The position numbers and the translations under genes were made by a program. DNA of 64,000 bases from Chrysomallon squamiferum (lineage: Eukaryota > Mollusca > Gastropoda > Neomphalida > Peltospiridae), in contig CM022665.1 of NCBI GenBank assembly GCA_012295275.1, positions 21,055,150 through 21,119,149 of the forward strand, in the 5' to 3' direction. Numbering within the stretch: position 1 is the stretch's first letter; each line of letters opens with the position of its first letter. Positions 28,504-42,357 of the stretch are shown here, one piece after another. The notes beneath the pieces are model-generated. The model saw nothing but the letters and a program-made list of their open reading frames with translations. It did not search any database and was not told the origin of the DNA.

Positions 28504-31500
28504 TTTGTTATTATTATTATTATTTTTATTTTTATTATTATTATTACAATAATTTTCTCAAACTGCACATGGCAGTTATTCAAGCAACTAAAGTTATTAT
28601 CAGGATTCTTTGTTTTCATTGTTTAAACTTGAGAAGTTTTATCTTCCTTGTCCAACAACTTGGATTTGAAATGTCCTCTAAGACAAACACCTGATGTGTG
28701 ACCTTTGACCTGCAGCTGATAACCCCCAAGCCTATAGATTGTTGCATCATGGGAAGAAGAGGAAGAATAATGAGGAGGAAACCATTGTTGTTAGACATAA
28801 CTGCCTCCTTCTTGCATCTTTCAGTCACTAGCAGAGTTGTTAAGGCTTTGAAGTAGAAATAAAAACTTGGTTATCTAACCTTTGGTTGTTGAATAATAAC
28901 ATGACCTCCCTTTGATGTTACATGATTTTCCATCTTTCTTTTGACCAAAAATAAAATTGGTTCCCATTCATTGAACATTAAATGCAAATCTTGAATTTTA
29001 TTTATTTCCTTTTTTCTTTTTGTTGGGTATGTTTTCTTTTTATTTCTAAGCTATTTTATTTTTAATTTTATTTAATTTTATTTTTTATCATTATTTTATT
29101 TCCTTTACTATTTTATTTTATTTTTTTTTTTATTGCTGTTTTATTGCTATTTTATTTTATTTTGTTATTTATTTATTTACATGAAATTTTTTACACAAGA
29201 AACATGGACATAAAAGAAGTCGAGTGTTATTCAAATGTTAATCAGTACTTGATTGTGTAATGAACTGCCAGCAGTGAGTTTGGAATGGTATAAACAGTTT
29301 GTAATAGCATTCCTCTTCAGTATTATGTTTTATGTCATGTGATTCTCTGCATACCTCTCATTGTAATCTCTCTGACCTCTGACCTCATGATCAACCTAGT
29401 TAATTTGTTCTCCTGAAATAACATCCTGGTGTTGAGAGAGCTAGGGAGGGGCCGTAACTCTCTTTATCTTTAGTGTTTACACAAATTGAAAAAACAGATA
29501 AGTCTCTAAAATGTGCCATGTGTGATAGTTTAATTAGGGAGGTATGTGAAAAATCTATAAATAGTTAAACAGATTAACAAATATTAATGGTTGTAGTAAT
29601 AATATTACATGCAATAATTAATATGTCTGTCTGTCTGCATGCGCACGCGTGTGTATGTGTGTAAATAATTAAGTAAATAAATAAATAAATAAATAAATGA
29701 CAATAATAATTATTATAGCAGAATATAATCAATCAATAATGAATTGAAAGCATTTAATTTTGTGATCAGAAGATGGCTTTTGATCATGTTAGTGTAGACA
29801 TTATCATAAAATAATAGTTAAAATAAAATGAAAATATATACACGGTCAGTATATCCCAAGTCATGTTACCACTTTCATTATAAAAAATGTTTATTTATCT
29901 ATTTCAAATATTTACACTTTTGTTCAGTGTTCCCTCTAAGCTGTGCATGTGTGCAGCTGCACATATATAGTATTGCCTCTACAAAATATCTGTTATTTTT
30001 CTAAAAAATTTCATACTGGTTTAGAAAAATTAGAGGAAATGTTGCTGTTATTTCTTCATTTATTAATCTATTTAACTTTTTTATATTTTTTTATTCTGCC
30101 CTCAGAAAACAAACCAGGATAAGTATGAATGCTGAATGACTTAGAGATAATTTGAAATCTGATATAGGCAATTACATCTCAGCAGTAGTATGTACTCAGA
30201 GACATGCATTAAATTTTGTTTTAATAATTGGACAATTTTTATCTTAAACATGTCTGCAAGATATAGCCTGGTAGATGGTATATCACAAAGAGATAGTAGA
30301 AAGGAAAGGTCCAAAATACATTTCATCTACTTCTAAGCTTTACTAATAATAAAGTTTGTGAAAAAAATAACTTCAAAGAGATGCACAGACTGATAGAAAC
30401 TGTATTTATATGTAGATAGGCGTATATGTGTGTGCATATGCAAAAAGTTAGTGCATGAATAAATGTTGTCTACTTCTAAGCTTTACTAATAATAAAGTTT
30501 GAGAAAAAAGTAAAAAGTAACCTCAAGTTGATGCTTAGAACTTTTAGAAACAGTGTGTGTGTGTGTGTGTGTGTATGAGAGAGAGAGAGAGAGAGAGAGA
30601 GCAAATAATAAACTCCTAATCAGCATTGCAGTGTTTAATCTCAGGAGTTTTTACAATTAGGTTTGTCTTTATGACAAGCCTCCAGGTATTTTTTATTGGT
30701 GTGTAAATTAGTTCTGTAGATGTTTACACCTGTGTATAAGATCTCACAGGTGTAAATACAATTATGTTTTATTTTTTTAACTTGATGTTACTAGTGATAA
30801 ACTGGAATGTAGCCAAATGTACAGAATGTGCAAATTTTGCTTCTAAATAAATATTACAGTCTTTGGTATCTGATTAAATAAACTTAAATCAGATTGTTGG
30901 ATAGATCTTTCTTGTAGATGGTAATATCGTGTTGATGCTGTTTTGTGTTCATGCTGTTTTTGTGTACTGATATAGTTTAATATGTTGTAGTTTTGTACTG
31001 ATTGGTTTGTATGTTGATGCAATTTTGTGTTAATAAAATGTTTGTTTGTTGAGGCTGTTTTGTATGTTGATTAAGTTTTGTGTGTTGATGCAGTTTTGAT
31101 GATTTATAAATGCTGCAATATATTTTTAGAAGCAAAATATTGTCAACACTAAAATGATTAATTTTCACAAGTCTGCAGGAACTGTCAGGTTATGTATGTA
31201 CTTAAAAGCTTTTCATATCCTGTTGATATAAATGACAGATGTTCATCCATTTCAAGATTGTGTTTAGTTCAAGTAATGTTGAGTTTATATACACACAGAA
31301 GAAGGTGATTTCATATTTATCCATTTCAAAGCTGTATTTAGTTCAAATATATATAGAACAAGTATATCATAAGATAGTAAACTCAGAGCTACCAAGCCTA
31401 ATGCTATCATAAATGTTTCTAGGGTCAATAAATTATTAAACAAATAATACAGAATGATAGTTGTTCCGAGTTTATATTATTTTGAAAACAAACAGTATGA

Positions 31501-31987
31501 TTTATCTCATTGTTTAATTGTATTATCACATAAATCAACCACGGAAATATTAATAACCTTTAAGTGTTTCCATTTTCACTTTAAAAACTGTCAAAATTTT
31601 ATTTCTTCTGAAGTTGGACAAGTTGTTTTCAGAAGTGAAAATGCACTAAAGAAATTTTTTCTATACCAATTTCAGTTGTTAAATAATTATGTAAATTAAT
31701 CATATTTTTCACGAATGATATAGATGGTGTATATTCAAAACTATTGTTTCATCTTATAAAAGCAGTATAATTATATAAATATGTGCAAACACACACACAC
31801 AATCGCAACCACACACAATAATACATAGATGTACAATAATAAATGAGTTCATAATCTCAGAAATATATAACCTTGTGCATGCAAATAGATACAAATCTGC
31901 AAAAATGTGGATGATTTATGCCACAGATATACACACCTGCACCTATACATATACACATCTACACTTACACACATTTGCACAAATAAA

Positions 31988-32030
<43 letters not shown>

Positions 32031-33231
32031 CAACAAGAAGCTCACATTTATTGTCACTATCAAATTTATTTGTAAACATTTCTTTTTTATCTCCATTTCT
32101 TATTTTTGTATTTTTTTAAATTTAAAGGTGGTACTTTGAAGATCTATGGAGAGTCTGTGCGCCCAGACATTCCTTACAAAACATTGCTGTTGTCAACGTC
32201 TGACACAACTGAAGTGGTTGTCAAGGAGGCAATGGAGAAATATGGACTGGATAAAGAGGATCCAGAAAAATACTGTCTTGTCCAGGTAACTAATGTATAA
32301 CTCATTGTGATTGGTCAGATATGGTCTGTCAGCATGTTTGATTGGTCAGTTCATAAATGTATTTTGTAAAAATAATCTCTGATTGGTTGAAAAATTAATT
32401 ACTAGTTTGTTATTTTACTTGTCTGTAAGATTATGTGATGTCATTTCTTTGTTTCTGTTTCTTTCTTTTTTCAATTTTTTTTTATTTGTCAAGAAATTTT
32501 TGATCTCTAGATTAAACAACAAGCAGACATGTCATTGATTTAATATCTTGAAATAGCTGATCTGTTACAGCATCATTGATTGGTTAATTACAAGTAACAG
32601 AATCAGTGATTGGTTTGTTATTACTGTCAGCTGTTTTTGTCACTCTCTGATTGATTTATTACCAGAAGCTGATACATTAACAATGACTGTTTGATCCATT
32701 CAAGTAAATGCTGTACATTTGTATTGATTTTAATATATGTATGTAGAAACATTTTAGCCCACTTGATATGGCCTGTATGTCACAGTTGGTTTAGTGCACA
32801 CTGTAGTTATCAGTTATGCTGATGGTAACGTTAGAATTTTCATGTATGCTTGAACAGTTCTGAAGTTATGTGGTAATAATATATTCAGACTCTTCAGTTA
32901 GCTGTGTTGTTTGAAATGACTTATTGGAATTTTATCATGAAATCATTGTACAGAAGATTTTAAAAAAATTATTATTAACCCCAACATAATTATTGTTGTT
33001 ATTGTTAATATTATTATCATAATTATTATCATTATCATAAATATTGTTGTTGTTATTATTGTTATTATCTTTATATTTATTTTATTCTTTTTTATTATTC
33101 TTTTTTAATGCTAAATAAAATTCTATTTATTTATTAAAATATTAAATACAAAATTATTAAGTGATGATTAAATTATTTCCCAATATTATATTTTATACCT
33201 AGTGCATTTAACAAAAAAACAAAAAGATTAA

Positions 33232-33314
<83 letters not shown>

Positions 33315-36300
33315 AAAATAAAAGTTTTATTAACAAAATACAGATGTCTTAGTTTTTCCACTGTTACTCTTTATTTTCTTTTGTACATTTCTTTTATTTC
33401 TGTGGCTGATGGAACCTTACTGGGTGTTTTGTTATATTAAATTTAAATAATGTAAATACATAAGGTACACATTAGTATTATATGAGAACAATCAACAGCA
33501 GGGTCTGAGAAAGCATGACTTTACACAGTAATAGCTAAGTGCCATCAGAAAATGTTCCAATATTGTTTATATGCAGATAGGAATCACATGTTTGTCCACT
33601 GTTAGAGTGGTCTACCCCCTTTGTTGACCAGTACAGAGGAAGCGAAACACTATATTAGAGTGGTCTGCCCTTTTTTGACCAGTACAGAGGAAGTGAGACA
33701 CTGTATTAGAGTGGTCTGCCCTTCGTTGATCAGTATAGAGGAAGCAAGACTAAAGCAGAGAGCAGAACAGAAGCGAATTTTCACAGTGAACAATGACCAT
33801 GTTAACTCAGTGTTTTATAAGCTGTGTTCAGCCTTTTCCTTTTCATACTGCAATGTATCCAGTAATTTTCATCTTGGGGATTTGCAGACATTAAATCGCT
33901 GACATTTGGTGACACTGTTCAAATGATAAATTAACCTCAGTAAGCCTGTTCTCCTGTTCCAACCAATTCCTCAAGACTGGTTTGTCAGTCAGAGGTCTTA
34001 CTATGTTGTTTTCCTGTCTACATGAAATTGCTCATAATTGGTTAGTCAAACATTGTTGTGTGTTTTTCCAATTTGAGGGAGGGCTGTATAAAAGAATGAT
34101 TTATTGCTAAAATAGAAAATATCGGGACTATGAAAGATAATTTTAAAATGTTTAACACCCAGTAGCTGATAATAGAAAGTTGTTCAGTGTGTTCTTGTAG
34201 CATCATTAAACAGAAAATGAATTATTATTAATAATATTATAATTATTATTATTTCATATATAAAATTTTATGCTATTACACTATATTTTCTTTAATTTTT
34301 CAATCAGTATATTCAGTGAATTTTTAAACGTGAAAATTATCAATATGTTGAAAAAATAAAATAATGATAAAAATAAAAATCAGAACAAAATATATAACTA
34401 AATATTTAAGGTAAAAAAAAAAAAATGATAAAAAATGTTATGATTATAGTCTCACCTACAAGAGAGTTTGCATTCAGACCACCTGTAGGTTCTGCTAACA
34501 GCTGCTGAAAGGTTTCCACTGGTTCTGTTTTCAAGAACTACTCCACTATTTAGATATGTGTGTGTTTTGTTTAGATAAGTGTGTTTTGTTTAGATAAGTC
34601 TGTTTTGTTTATATGGGAACAAAGCTGAACAAGGTTTCAGTAAAAATTCTACACTGTTTTTATCCTGTACATCTGCTTTCTCTGGTTTTGTTTGAAGAAA
34701 ACATTCAGCAAGGAAATGTACAATTAACTTCCCTTCCCCCCATCCCCCCATACCTGACATCTGCTTTCTGTCTCATCTGGTTCTTCTGTTTTTACTTTTC
34801 TATGTCTGTTACTGGAGTGAAGTTTATAAATTTCTCTCAGGTCAGAGTTCATATCCTGATAATCCATATTCACACCTGTGGAATTTCAGTGGGTTTTTTT
34901 TTCCTCCTCCACCTTCAGATTTTAGCATATTATCTGCTGACATTTTAAAATAAAACCTGCTGTTATTTCCTGTTATACCAGTAAAGCATAGTCTATTGTT
35001 TTACCGTAGTGATGCAGGTATAAGCATCACAGTTATCACTGATAAATTAACCCACTGAGAATTGCAATGTAATCTGTATTCGTCCAAAATCCTGTTGCAG
35101 CTACAGTAGAGAATATTCCTTACTCAGGATTTCTGTTTTAAAATATCAGATGTGCAAATCAGACTTTCAAAATTACATATCAGAGCAGTGGAATAAATTA
35201 TTAATCAACTGACATAACTGGCATTGTGTTCGTCCCAGAAGTATAAATCGGAAAGGGTTAATTGTTTTTCTCTCTTGTTGTAGAAGATGTTTTAATTAAA
35301 AATAAAATAAAATAAAATGAAATGAAATGTTCTTGATGTTTAAGTTGTTGCATTGAAAACTGTATCCTAATTGGGTATGTGCGATGCAAACAATGCAACC
35401 GTAGCAATGGTATCATTTTTGAAACTTTGATCCACCAATGAATAAAACAGTTAATTTCTGAATAATGAACAAAACATTAACATCTTCTTCACTGTGTTTG
35501 TGTTTAGGGGGGAGTTGCTCACCTCCCCCCCCAACCTGGGTAGGACTGGACTTTCCAAGAAGCTTATACATGCATGTTATTAATAAAACACACACATTAC
35601 TTACTAGGCTAACCTAGAGTTTTTCCACTATTCTTCCAGGCATTTTCTTTTCTGTTGTTATCTTTGTACGTTGACAAAGAAGAATCGTAAAATACTGGTA
35701 ACTTCTGAACAAGATTGATTAGTTGTTCATCTTCCATGTATTGGGCAAATAATCTTGTTTGTGATTGGTTAATATATTTTAGACACTTGTGCAGTGTGAG
35801 AAAAAACAGAAACATTTCCTATCGGTATTGTGTCATGCACTCGACTAGCTCAGTCATGCTGTATGTGTGCAGTTAGGATGCTGCAATTGAAATCAATGGT
35901 TTCTAAAAAAAATCACTCGCATCACACATGCCATTTAGGATACAATTTTATATTGTTTGTGAAATATATTAGTAAAATATTCTCTAGTACATCTTTCTTA
36001 GCTTTACTCTATTGTCATATATATATATATATATATATCAAACCATATTATTATTATTATTATTATTATTGCTATTATTATTTACTTATTTAGAACTATT
36101 ATTATTATTATATTATGCCTATTAAAGTAATACATTGTGGATGCATGAGTGTGTGTGTCTGTGTCTATGTGTGTGTACACAAATGTATATAAGTATGTAT
36201 TTATTTGTGCAATAAATAGATAAATGTGAAGTATATATTCAAATATTTATATCATAAAGAAATTGTTATCATATTAGAAGAACTGGAGGTACAATATTTG

Positions 36301-36513
36301 TAATGACAAAGTTAAAACTTGTTACTTATTGTAGGTGGTTGTCCCACCAGGAGGGATGGAGTACCATGGAGGGAACATGGGGGAAGAGAGGATTATGGCC
36401 GATGATGAGTGTCCACTACTGGTCATCATGCAACATCCCAAAAATAAAGGTTTGCTTTACTCTTTTCTTAGTTTAATTTCTTTTTCTCTGTATTAAAAAA
36501 AATTATTTTCTTA

Positions 36514-36552
<39 letters not shown>

Positions 36553-36556
36553 TCAT

Positions 36557-36597
<41 letters not shown>

Positions 36598-37228
36598 TTT
36601 ATTATTCATTTTAAAGGAAATTTTTAGTTTTTTAATTTTTTAATTATTTTGTTACTTTTATTTTAAAAGGTGTTGGGGTTCTTAAAATGTTTTTTTGATT
36701 AAAACAGACTTGTTTGAGAATTTTATGTTGTGTGTGTACATGTGTGTCTCTGTTATTAATGTGCAGTTTTAATTCAAAACCATTAACCATTTAATTTTTA
36801 AATTTAGTTATAATCATTTTAATTTTTAATTATTTAATTTTATTTTCAGGACACATAATCTTTCAGTTGCGCCATCGACCTAACAATTATCAACAGCCAA
36901 GTAAAAAAAGGACGCGTGCAGTTTCCCATGACGATATCCGATTTGCTCATGAACCAAAACACATGAATCTTGATCAGCTGCCATATTTGATAGAACTGAA
37001 TTCACGAGGTAATAAAAAAAACATTCATTAAATTGATTAATTAAACTGACATTTTTGTTAATTTTTATTCTTTTTAAAAGGTAAAATTTCTCTATGAAAT
37101 TACTGAGGTAATTAAAGGTAAAATATTTTGTAGAAATTACCAGGTAACAGAGGTATGTGTTGAATGTTCAGGTTAATTTATTATTTTTGAAGAATTAGAT
37201 ATTTATAAAAGCTATATAGTAACAGAAA

Positions 37229-37259
<31 letters not shown>

Positions 37260-38357
37260 AGCTTTTAATAAAACAGAAATATTAATTTTCCTGGTTTTAG
37301 GAAAATTGTAATGTCACTGTCTAGCAGTTTATTCTTGTTGATATTTTAAAAATGTATTATTTGCTGTTACGGTGAACAAATTTATAAAGGTTAGTTATAT
37401 TGGTTAATTTGGATCTTTCTGTTTTTCTTTTATTTATTTATTTACTTATTTATTTTTATTTATTTTACTATTTTATTTATTTATTTAAATATTTATTCAT
37501 TAATTCATTTATTTTTTTATTTATTTTTTTATTTTGTGTAAAATCTCATGAAATAGTTTTCAGATTGTCTTTGTTATTTATGTAACAAATTTTTCTGTTT
37601 CAGTTGCCAAGCCCCGAAAACATGTTTTACCAATTAACGTCACAGAAGTTGGAAGTGAACGTTCACAATCAACAAGTGGCCAGTATCTGCAGGTTTGTTT
37701 AATTATGAAATTTCAAACATGAGTTTTGTATTACTGTGGTGTTGACAGAAATTACAGGATAATGTCAAAACAATGAACTTTGCAAAGTAAACATAATATG
37801 TCATCATGCTTTTATCATTTCTAGTTTGTTTATGATTGTGGTTACTATTTTTAGATAGATGGGTAATTGATGTGCATTGTATTCATGTTAGAGAGAGAGA
37901 GAAAGAATGTAAAGTACTGAGAGGGAGAGAAGATGGACAGAGAGAGATATAGAGAAGAGTGATAGAAGATACAGAAAGAATGAGTGAGAGTAATGGACTA
38001 GAATAATTTCAAGTTGATGAGTTAAAATAAATATTTAGAAATTTGAAAGATAGGTCAGTTGAAAAGGTTATAAATACAGTTTAACAGTCTGTTGTGAAAA
38101 AGTATGTTACAAATTTCACTTTTATTCTGTGTGTATATACATGTTAAAGAGAGAATGAGAGACTGATAGAACAATAGGCTGAGTAAGTGAGTGAGTGAAA
38201 GTGAATGTATTGTGTGTGTGTGTTAGGTCTGTATTTAGTGTGTTTGTGTGGTTTTGGTCATGTACCTCGTGTATATGAATGTATTTGTATTGTATGTTTA
38301 TGTCCTGTCTGTATGTTTTTAGTATATATCCAAATTTGATTATTTAATTACAAGTGG

Positions 38358-38392
<35 letters not shown>

Positions 38393-41373
38393 TTATGTAT
38401 ATATGAATGTGTGTGTATCTGTGTGTGTGTGTTTATCATATGGATACATATATACATATATTTCAGCTGTATGGTGGGGATGTAATGCCCAGACACTGTG
38501 TGATTGCTCACACAGATGGTATCGTCACGGTAACACCAACCAGTCGTGAGGCAGAAACCTACGTAGACAGACAGCGCATTTACGAGACAACCATGTTGAA
38601 GCATGGAATGACAGTCCAGTTTGGAAAATCTTATGCATACAGATTTTGTGATCCTCATTTTGAAGATCCAGTAAGTTTTTTTTTGTTTTTTTTGTGTTTC
38701 TATATGTGTGTGTGTGTGCATGTGTGTGTGTGTGTGTGTGTGATGAGGCGGAGAGAGAGAGGAAGAGGGGGAAGAGAGATAGAAGAGGTAAGAGAGGAAG
38801 AGAGAAATGAGAGAGGGAGGATAACAAACAGAAATGGAGGGAAAGAGGAGGCAGGAGGGTGAGAATTAGAGAGAAATGGAGATTCAGATTGTTTAACTAA
38901 ATATAACTGAATTTAATGTCACCATGTATTTATTTAATATTTCAGTCACACAGGTTCATACCTCATGACACATCAATGCACAAACTTGGAGGACGGCCAC
39001 AGGAAACAAACTTTGACCTGGATGGCCATGTTGAAACACTGGGTGGTGAACCCACTAGAGGTCCTCCACCAATGGAAAAACAAAGGTGAAAATATTTTAC
39101 TAAATAAATGTAAAAAAATAAAATAAAATTTAAAAAGATCAGTGGTAAACCACACACCAGAAAACCCCTAAAAACAGTGAAGAAAAAGAAATACAAAAAA
39201 AAATACAAATTCTTTTTTTTCAAAAATGTTTTCTGGTGACTGAATTATCGTTACTTTAGTTTATATAAATGTTGTATTATGTCTAAAAGAAATGTTTCCT
39301 TACACCTAACTCCATATGTTATAAATATCTATGATTGTTTTTGTTTTCTTCAATTTATTGCAGACTGTCTATAACTAACTTGCAGTGACTTTCTTTTCAC
39401 TTTTCTAGAAATAATAAAACAAATGTTATTTAAATCTGATATTTGCACTGACATATTTTTAAATAATTGTTTTATTTACCTTTGAATGAAACCCAATAGC
39501 CAGTTTTCTTTTTGTACTGGGGTCTCATTAATCAAACAAACAAACATATACATCCGTAACTGGAATTGATGTATTGAAGGTGGTTTTCTCAGAGTCTACT
39601 GTCCTTACTGTTACAAAAAACAAATAAAAAATAAACAAATCTGTAATTGGTAATGGATGTACTGAAGGGTGGTTATGTTATGTTGAGTCTACTATCCTTA
39701 TTATTAAGAAACAAACATGCACATCTGTAATTGGAATGGATGTATTTAGGGTACTGGGTCTGTATCTCAGTCAAACTTACTACTGGCTTTATTATTATAA
39801 ATAAAATGTATTTTTGAATGGAAAAATGGGTATACTGATTTGTGAGATAAAATGTGTTTTTAATGGAGTGGTTTTTTTCACACAGACTTGAAATGGTGAG
39901 AAGTTCTGAGGCACTACAACAAGATGTGGATTTGTTACCAGCCAGCCTGGAATTCAGAAACAACGGTAAATACTTTTATTGTATCCTCTAAGACCTAAAT
40001 AAATCATTAAAAAAAAATCTGAATTATTATTATAGTATTATATATAGTATTATATGTAGATTATATATAGTATTATATCCAGTGAAACTTAAATAAATAA
40101 TATTAAAAAAAAAAATATCTTAAATTTTGTTATTGTGTTATATATAGTATTATAGCTTTGGAAACTGTATAATTTTGAACGAATAAATTTGAAGAAAAAA
40201 AATTTAACATGTACTGCATGTAGTATTGTATTTATCATTTCTATTACAGATTATGGCATACTCAATATATAGACGATAATATTTTTTTTCCCTAAACAGG
40301 AGGACAAAAACACTTTTTTCATTCTGTAGATTCTGAATGGTTCTGAAAGTATAAATAAAAACATACAACTTAGCAATATATTTGTTATTTCTGTTGTATG
40401 TGATGGGATATTGAATATATAGGCCATACATTTTTATTTAATTTTTATATATTTTTCTAAATTGAAAGACAAAAACAATATTTAATATTTAGTCTGGATT
40501 TGTACATCATAAACAGTGTTGGACACAAAGTACATGCACTTATTCAAAGTCATCGGTATCATGGCAGCTGAAAAGAAATGACATAAAATAATTTGATATA
40601 AAAATAAAGACGACAGATTTATGTACATCTGTGCGTCTGTTGGTGATGTTGGTGACTGAAATTACTCTCATTGTAAGCAGTTACACAGTTTCTGGTTATT
40701 GTTGTTGATTTTTTTTTACATCTGCACCATTCCAGAGTTAAATGATAGCCTATGTAATAAAATATAAAAAATATTTACAGAAGAAATCTCTTTTGCTGGT
40801 AGTAATCCTTAGTTTTACAGTGTCTGAACTTAATGTTTTTAATTTTTTTTTTCCTTACATCCATACTATTCCAGATTTATGTAATGGTTTTTTTTAAAAC
40901 AAATAAAATGTAAAACTTTTTATTGTGTAATTACAGAAGAAATCCCTCTGTTGCCAGCGGTGATTCTCAGTGTCAACACCCGAGCAGTCCAGTTCAAACT
41001 GGCACCAACATACTCATTGTACATGGGTATCAGACATTGTCTGCTACACTCAAAACACCCAGAGTTGTCTCCCCAGCTTAGAGCACAGAGGGCTTCAGAT
41101 TTCATTGGCAGAATGTCAAAGATGGTGCAGGAAGCTATTCAGGTCAGCGTTTTGGTATTTCAGTATTACTGTCTGTTATTATATTTGAACATCTTGGAGT
41201 GTTCATGTTTTAATGTAACAATCTGTTGAAGCACATCATATATAGTTTGTATATATAGTGATAAATTAGCTTTGTTATTTCTTTTTCTTTTTATTTCTTT
41301 ATTTCTTTATTTACTTTTCTATTTATTTATACTTATAATTTTTTTATTTACTTATCTATTTACTTTTTTTTTT

Positions 41374-41408
<35 letters not shown>

Positions 41409-41912
41409 TCATTATATTTATCTGTTTCTAAAATAGGAGAATCACAATGACCCTACAGCCCTGGCATTCTGGATGGCCAACTCATCAGAGATTCTTCATT
41501 TTATCAAACAAGATCGTGATATCCAGTCTTTGAGTTTCGAATCCCAGGAGTTGTTGGCTGAGGCTGTACAGATGGCATTTCAACATCTTGTTCGTTGTCT
41601 GCAGGTGGACCTGCATCGTGTGATGCCAGCATTTCTTGACCCCAATGATGCTGAGGATGATGATGATCGATCAGGTGAGGAGAATTTCCAAAAGAATATA
41701 TGCTGTGTGTGTATCTGTATTTGTGTGTGTGTGTTTTTCTTTCTTGTGATATACCAGCTGTGTGTGCATGCATGTTCATGTTGTTACTAAATAATATTTA
41801 TAGTTTTTGATTTTCAGATATTTAATACTATTTTTATTATTTGATATGATAGATAATATTGTTGTTTCATTTCTTCTTATTTATTTATTTTCTTATTTAT
41901 TTATTTATTTTC

Positions 41913-41951
<39 letters not shown>

Positions 41952-42313
41952 TTTCCAGACATTCACCAACGACAATACAACCAAAGCAAGCCAATTCTAG
42001 CTGATGTTCTAAACACACTATCGGCCGCAATGACGCTTTTACGCCGTTGCCGTGTCAATGCTGCTCTTACAATCCAGCTGTTCTCTCAGCTGTTTCATTT
42101 CATCAACATGTGGCTGTTCAACATCCTTGTGACAGAGCCACAGCTGCAGTTGTGTACGAGGTCTTGGGGAATCCGTCTCAAACGGAGATTGGGTCGAATT
42201 GAAGCCTGGGCTGAGAAACAAGGTCTTGAATTAGCCGCAGACTGCCATCTGTGTCGCATAATACAGGTAATTAGTTAATTACTATTAACTTCTTTGTAAC
42301 AGTCAGAATAAAC

Positions 42314-42357
<44 letters not shown>

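Larger units (their letters stand above)
25033..32127 (+). other. AFDN intron, about 7.1 kb
   Basis: Non-coding. It starts with a donor-containing tandem array, then a 41-bp repeat (25480-25770), a repeat of about 35 bp (26820-27140), ATT/ATTT microsatellites (26550-26590, 28470-28550), a tRNA-like SINE head near 28303, a 143-bp-offset duplication (30328 and 30471), a GT/GA microsatellite (30550-30601), a 22-bp-type array (30920-31100) and a CA repeat (31989-32028). Confidence 0.75.
32286..36334 (+). other. AFDN intron, about 4.0 kb
   Basis: Non-coding. Short GATTGGT-type motifs recur at 32310-32650. An AAT microsatellite occupies 33228-33320, a 51-53-bp three-copy repeat lies at 33600-33752, a 22-bp-type TTTGTTTAGATAAG repeat at 34552-34613, and AT and ATT runs at 36018-36110. 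No exon-like sequence was seen. Confidence 0.75.

Noticed and set aside
33621-33902. Open frame with LTSTEEA/IRVVCPF repeats
   Set aside because: It comes from a three-copy 51-53-bp intronic repeat; there is no homology and no splice sites in phase with AFDN.
40781-40834. Upstream copy of an AFDN exon start as an alternative coding exon
   Set aside because: The copy has substitutions and in-frame stops soon after the acceptor and no matching donor; it is treated as a decayed duplicate.
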